Source: Mixophyes australis
Lineage: Eukaryota > Chordata > Amphibia > Anura > Limnodynastidae
DNA length: 64,000 nucleotides
Assembly (NCBI GenBank): GCA_036250195.1
Contig: JAVHZZ010000015.1
Location: 1,302,001-1,366,000 of the forward strand
Direction of reading: 5' to 3'
A program made the translations under genes and the position numbers. Of this stretch, positions 60,501 through 64,000 are shown piece after piece. Positions within the stretch are counted from its first letter, which is position 1. The number at the start of each line of letters is the position of its first letter. The notes under the pieces are model-generated. The model had not been told where the DNA came from and made no database searches. It worked only from the letters and a program-made list of their open reading frames with translations.

Positions 60501-63500
60501 TGATTCAATTTTTGATTCATGATTCATGATTCAATTCATGATTCATGAGTCGATTCATGATTCATGATTCATGATTCATGAGTCGATTCATGATTCATGA
60601 TTCATGATTCAATTCATGATTAATGATTCATGATTCATGAGTCGATTCATGATTCATGATTCATGATTCATGATTCATGATTCATGATTCAATTCATGAT
60701 TCATGATTCATGATTCATGATTCAATTCATGATTCATGATTCAATTCATGATTCATGAGTCGATTCATGATTCATGATTCATGATTCAATTCATGATTCA
60801 TGATTCGATTCATGATTCATGATTCGATTCATGATTCATAATTCATGATTCGATTAATGATTCATGATTCATGATCCATGATTCAATTCATGATTCATCA
60901 TTCAATTCATGATTCATGATTCGATTCATGATTCATCATTCAATTCATGATTCATGATTCATGATTCATGATTCAATTCATGATTCATCATTCAATTCAT
61001 GATTCATGATTCGATTCATGATTCATCATTCAATTCATGATTCATGATTCGATTCATGATTCATCATTCAATTCATGATTTATGATTTATGATTCAATTT
61101 ATGATTCAATTCATGATTCATCATTCAATTCATGATTCATGATTCGATTCATGATTCATGATTCAATTCATGATTCATGATTCGATTCATGATTCATGAT
61201 TCAATTCCTGATTTATGATTTATGATTCAATTTATGATTCAATTCATGATTCATAATTCAATTCATGATTCACGATTCATGATTCGATTCATTATTCATG
61301 ATTGAATTCATGATTCATGATTCATTATTTAATTCATGATTCATGATTCGATTCATGATTCATGATTCAATTCATGATTCATGATTCATGATTCAATTCA
61401 TAATTCATGATTCAAGATTCATTATTCAATTCATGATTCATGATTCGATTCATGATGCATGATTCGATTCATGATTCATGATTCATGATTCATGATTCAA
61501 TTCATGATTCATGATTCGATTCATTATTCATGATTGAATTCATGATTCATGATTCATTATTTAATTCATGATTCATGATTCGATTCATGATTCATGATTC
61601 AATTCATGATTCATGATTCATGATTCAATTCATAATTCATGATTCAAGATTCATTATTCAATTCATGATTCATGATTCGATTCATGATTCATGATTCGAT
61701 TCATGATTCATGATTCATGATTCAATTCATGATTCATGATTCATGATTAAATTCATGATTCATGATTCAATTTATGATTTATGATTCGATTCATGATTCA
61801 TGATTCGATTCATGATTCATGATTCAATTCATGATTCATGATTTATGATTCAATTCATGATTCAATTCATGATTAATGATTCAATTCATGATTCATGATT
61901 ATATTCATGATTCATGATTCAATTCATGATTCATGATTCAATTCATGATTCATGATTCATGATTCTATTCATGATTCATGATTCAATTCATGATTCATGA
62001 TTTTATTCATGATTCATGATTTAATTCATGAATCATGATTCAGGATTAATGATTCAATTTATGATTCATGATTCATGATTAAATTCATGATTCATTTCAT
62101 GATTCATGATTCGAATTATTATTCATGATTCATGATTCATGATTCAATTCATGATTCATTTCATGATTCATGATTCAATTCATGAATCATGATTCATGAT
62201 TCATGATTCGAATTATTATTCATGATTCATGATTCATGATTCAATTCATGATTCATGATTCAAATCATGAATCATGTTTCGATTCATGATTCATGATTCG
62301 ATTCATGATTCATGATTCGATTCATGATTCATAAATCCTAATTCATGATTCAATTCATGATTCATGATTCATGATTCAATTCATGATTCATAATTCATTA
62401 TTTAATTCATGATTCATGATTCGATTCATGATTTATGATCCAATTCATGATTCATGATTCATGATTCAATTCATGATTCATCATTCATGATTCATGATTT
62501 AATTCATGATTCATGATTCAATTCATGATTCATGAGTCGATTCATGATTTATGATTCATGATTTATGATTCATGATTCATGATTCAATTCATGATTCATG
62601 ATTCGATTCATGATTCATGATTAATGATTCGATTCATGATTCATAATTCATAATTCATGATTCGATTCATGATTCATTATTCATGATTCATGATTCAATT
62701 CATGATTCATGATTCAATTCATGATTCATGATTCGATTCATGATTCATGATTCATGATTCATGATTCAATTCATGATTCATGATTCGATTCATGATTCAA
62801 TTCATGATTTATGATTTATGATTCAATTTATGATTCAATTCATGATTCATGATTCAATTCATGATTCATGATTCGATTCATGATTCATGATTCAATTCAT
62901 GATTCATGATTCATGATTCAATTCATGATTCATGATTCGATTCATGATTCATGATTCAATTCATGATTCATGATTCGATTCATGATTCATGATTCAATTC
63001 CTGATTTATGATTTATGATTCAATTTATGATTCAATTCATGATTCATAATTCAATTCATGATTCACGATTCATGATTCGATTCATTATTCATGATTGAAT
63101 TCATGATTCATGATTCATTATTTAATTCATGATTCATGATTCGATTCATGATTCATGATTCAATTCATGATTCATGATTCATGATTCAATTCATAATTCA
63201 TGATTCAAGATTCATTATTCAATTCATGATTCATGATTCGATTCATGATGCATGATTCGATTCATGATTCATGATTCATGATTCATGATTCAATTCATGA
63301 TTCATGATTCGATTCATGATTCATATTTCAATTCATGATTCATGATTCATTATTTAATTCATGATTCATGATTCGATTCATGATTCATGATTCAATTCAT
63401 GATTCATGATTCATGATTCAATTCATGATTCATGATTCATGATTAAATTCATGATTCATGATTCAATTCATGATTTATGATTCGATTAATGATTCATGAT

Positions 63501-64000
63501 TCGATTCATGATTCATGATTCAATTCATGATTCATGATTTATGATTCAATTCATGATTCAATTCATGATTAATGATTCAATTCATGATTCATGATTCATG
63601 ATTATATTCATGATTCATGATTCAATTCATGATTCATGATTCAATTCATGATTCATGATTCATGATTCTATTCATGATTCATGATTCAATTCATGATTCA
63701 TGATTTTATTCATGATTCATGATTTAATTCATGAATCATGATTCAGGATTAATGATTCAATTTATGATTCATGATTCATGATTAAATTCATGATTCATTT
63801 CATGATTCATGATTCGAATTATTATTCATGATTCATGATTCAATTCATGATTCATTTCATGATTCATGATTCAATTCATGAATCATGATTCATGATTCAT
63901 GATTCGAATTATTATTCATGATTCATGATTCATGATTCGATTCATGATTCTTGATTCATTTCATGATTCATGATTCATGATTCAAATCATGAATCATGTT
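60238..64000. repeat. Right copy of the 3.76-kb segment at the start of the window
   Basis: Matches 1-3763 at a constant offset of 60,237 with no insertions or deletions and one substitution seen. The C at 62440 creates a GATC at 62437-62440 that the left copy lacks. Because GATC is very rare in this satellite, that site is a physical tag separating the copies. The segment is cut off by the window end, so its right boundary is unknown. Confidence 0.95.

Larger units (their letters stand above)
1..64000. repeat. Satellite array of 7-bp (ATGATTC) and 5-bp (AATTC/GATTC) words filling the whole window
   Basis: Seen directly: every part of the window parses into the 7-mer ATGATTC and the 5-mer AATTC or GATTC, plus point variants of these. 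One to about six 7-mers precede each 5-mer, so the phrases are 12, 19, 26 or 33 bp, with 19 commonest. All copies lie in the same orientation. No stretch of unique sequence, transposon, RNA gene or unit of another family interrupts it, and both ends of the window are still inside the array. Each 7-mer holds TGATTCA with the next base, which places a TGA stop on both strands, and the word lengths rotate the frame, so all six frames are closed at short intervals. I infer eukaryotic heterochromatic satellite DNA. The chromosome position and species are unknown, and I do not recognise the family by name. Confidence 0.98.

Noticed and set aside
971..63020. Yeast-type replication origin core at ATTTATGATTT
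   Set aside because: It is one base from the yeast ARS consensus, but it arises simply from two T-ending 7-mers, and nothing shows that the organism uses that consensus.
1..64000. Protein-coding genes in any frame
   Set aside because: ATG occurs in every 7-mer, but TGA follows within a few words in each frame on both strands. Any open stretch is a by-product of the repeat and has no coding signature.
1..64000. CRISPR array
   Set aside because: There are no unique spacers between repeats. The words abut directly, and the phrases are far shorter than a repeat-spacer unit.
1..64000. Human-type satellite II/III (ATTCC-based)
   Set aside because: The ATTCG and ATTCA words look similar, but ATTCC is nearly absent and the dominant ATGATTC 7-mer is not part of those families.
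1..64000. CENP-B box
   Set aside because: TTCG followed by four bases and A matches the left half of the box, but the CGGG half is absent everywhere I looked.
1..64000. Telomeric repeat
   Set aside because: There are no G-rich TTAGGG-, TTTAGGG- or TTAGG-like units. G runs longer than two do not occur as a repeating feature.
1..64000. PBX-HOX binding sites (TGATTNAT)
   Set aside because: TGATTCAT and TGATTTAT fit the loose consensus, but the basic word itself produces them thousands of times, so the match carries no regulatory information.
1..64000. GANTC sites as CcrM-type methylation targets, suggesting a bacterial source
   Set aside because: GANTC density follows from the word ATGATTC. 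A gene-free satellite of at least 64 kb is not expected in an alphaproteobacterial genome.
1..64000. Inserted transposon, tRNA or rRNA
   Set aside because: Reading through every line, I found no break in the 7/5 word pattern long enough to hold one.

Overview
This window contains no genes. All 64,000 bases are one uninterrupted block of tandem satellite DNA. No unique sequence, transposon, RNA gene or plausible coding region breaks it, and the array runs off both ends. It must be a slice of a larger eukaryotic heterochromatic block (pericentromeric, subtelomeric or B/sex-chromosome type) from a long-read assembly. The species cannot be told from the sequence: I recognise no named satellite family, and no flanking DNA is present.

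The array is built from two short words. One is a 7-mer, ATGATTC. The other is a 5-mer, AATTC or GATTC. One to about six 7-mers are followed by one 5-mer, giving 12-, 19-, 26- and 33-bp phrases. The commonest is the 19-mer ATGATTCATGATTCAATTC and its G twin. Point variants of both words are frequent (for example ATGATTT, ATAATTC, ATTATTC, ATCATTC, ATGAGTC, CTGATTT, GTGTTTC, AAAATTC; ATTTC, AAATC, TATTC, GAATT), but word length is almost always kept. I found one clear exception, an 8-mer at 50568. Base composition is about 27-30% G+C from the word composition.

Above the words lies a deep hierarchy of direct, same-strand duplications. In order: three tandem 1.7-kb units (about 0.97-6.1 kb); two nearly identical tandem 4.14-kb units (about 6.16-14.44 kb); a 6.4-kb composite (10.97-17.43 kb) repeated at 17.44-23.7 kb; a 1.30-kb tandem pair (about 24.8-27.0 kb); a diverged copy of the 7.7-10.3 kb segment at 27.55-30.04 kb; a 3.2-3.33-kb tandem pair (about 29.0-35.6 kb); 3.28-3.38-kb tandem units (37.27-43.93 kb) with a partial third; a homogeneous, CpG-rich zone of about 0.97-kb units (47.46-49.4 kb, again at about 50.48-51.2 kb); then a return to the left-hand type from about 52.4 kb. 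The last 3,763 bases repeat the first 3,763 with a single mismatch seen, at a spacing of 60,237 bp.

Marker words divide the window into zones. CTGATTT followed by ATGATTT occurs 20 times, but only at 0.97-26.9 kb and 52.5-63.0 kb. GTGTTTC occurs nine times, only at 31.1-53.4 kb. The picture is of repeated unequal exchange or segmental amplification at several scales. There is no gene system here. What merits a second look is the strict 5/7 word-length rule, the 60-kb repeat, the near-self-complementary 7-mer, and the CpG-rich patch at 47.6-48.1 kb.
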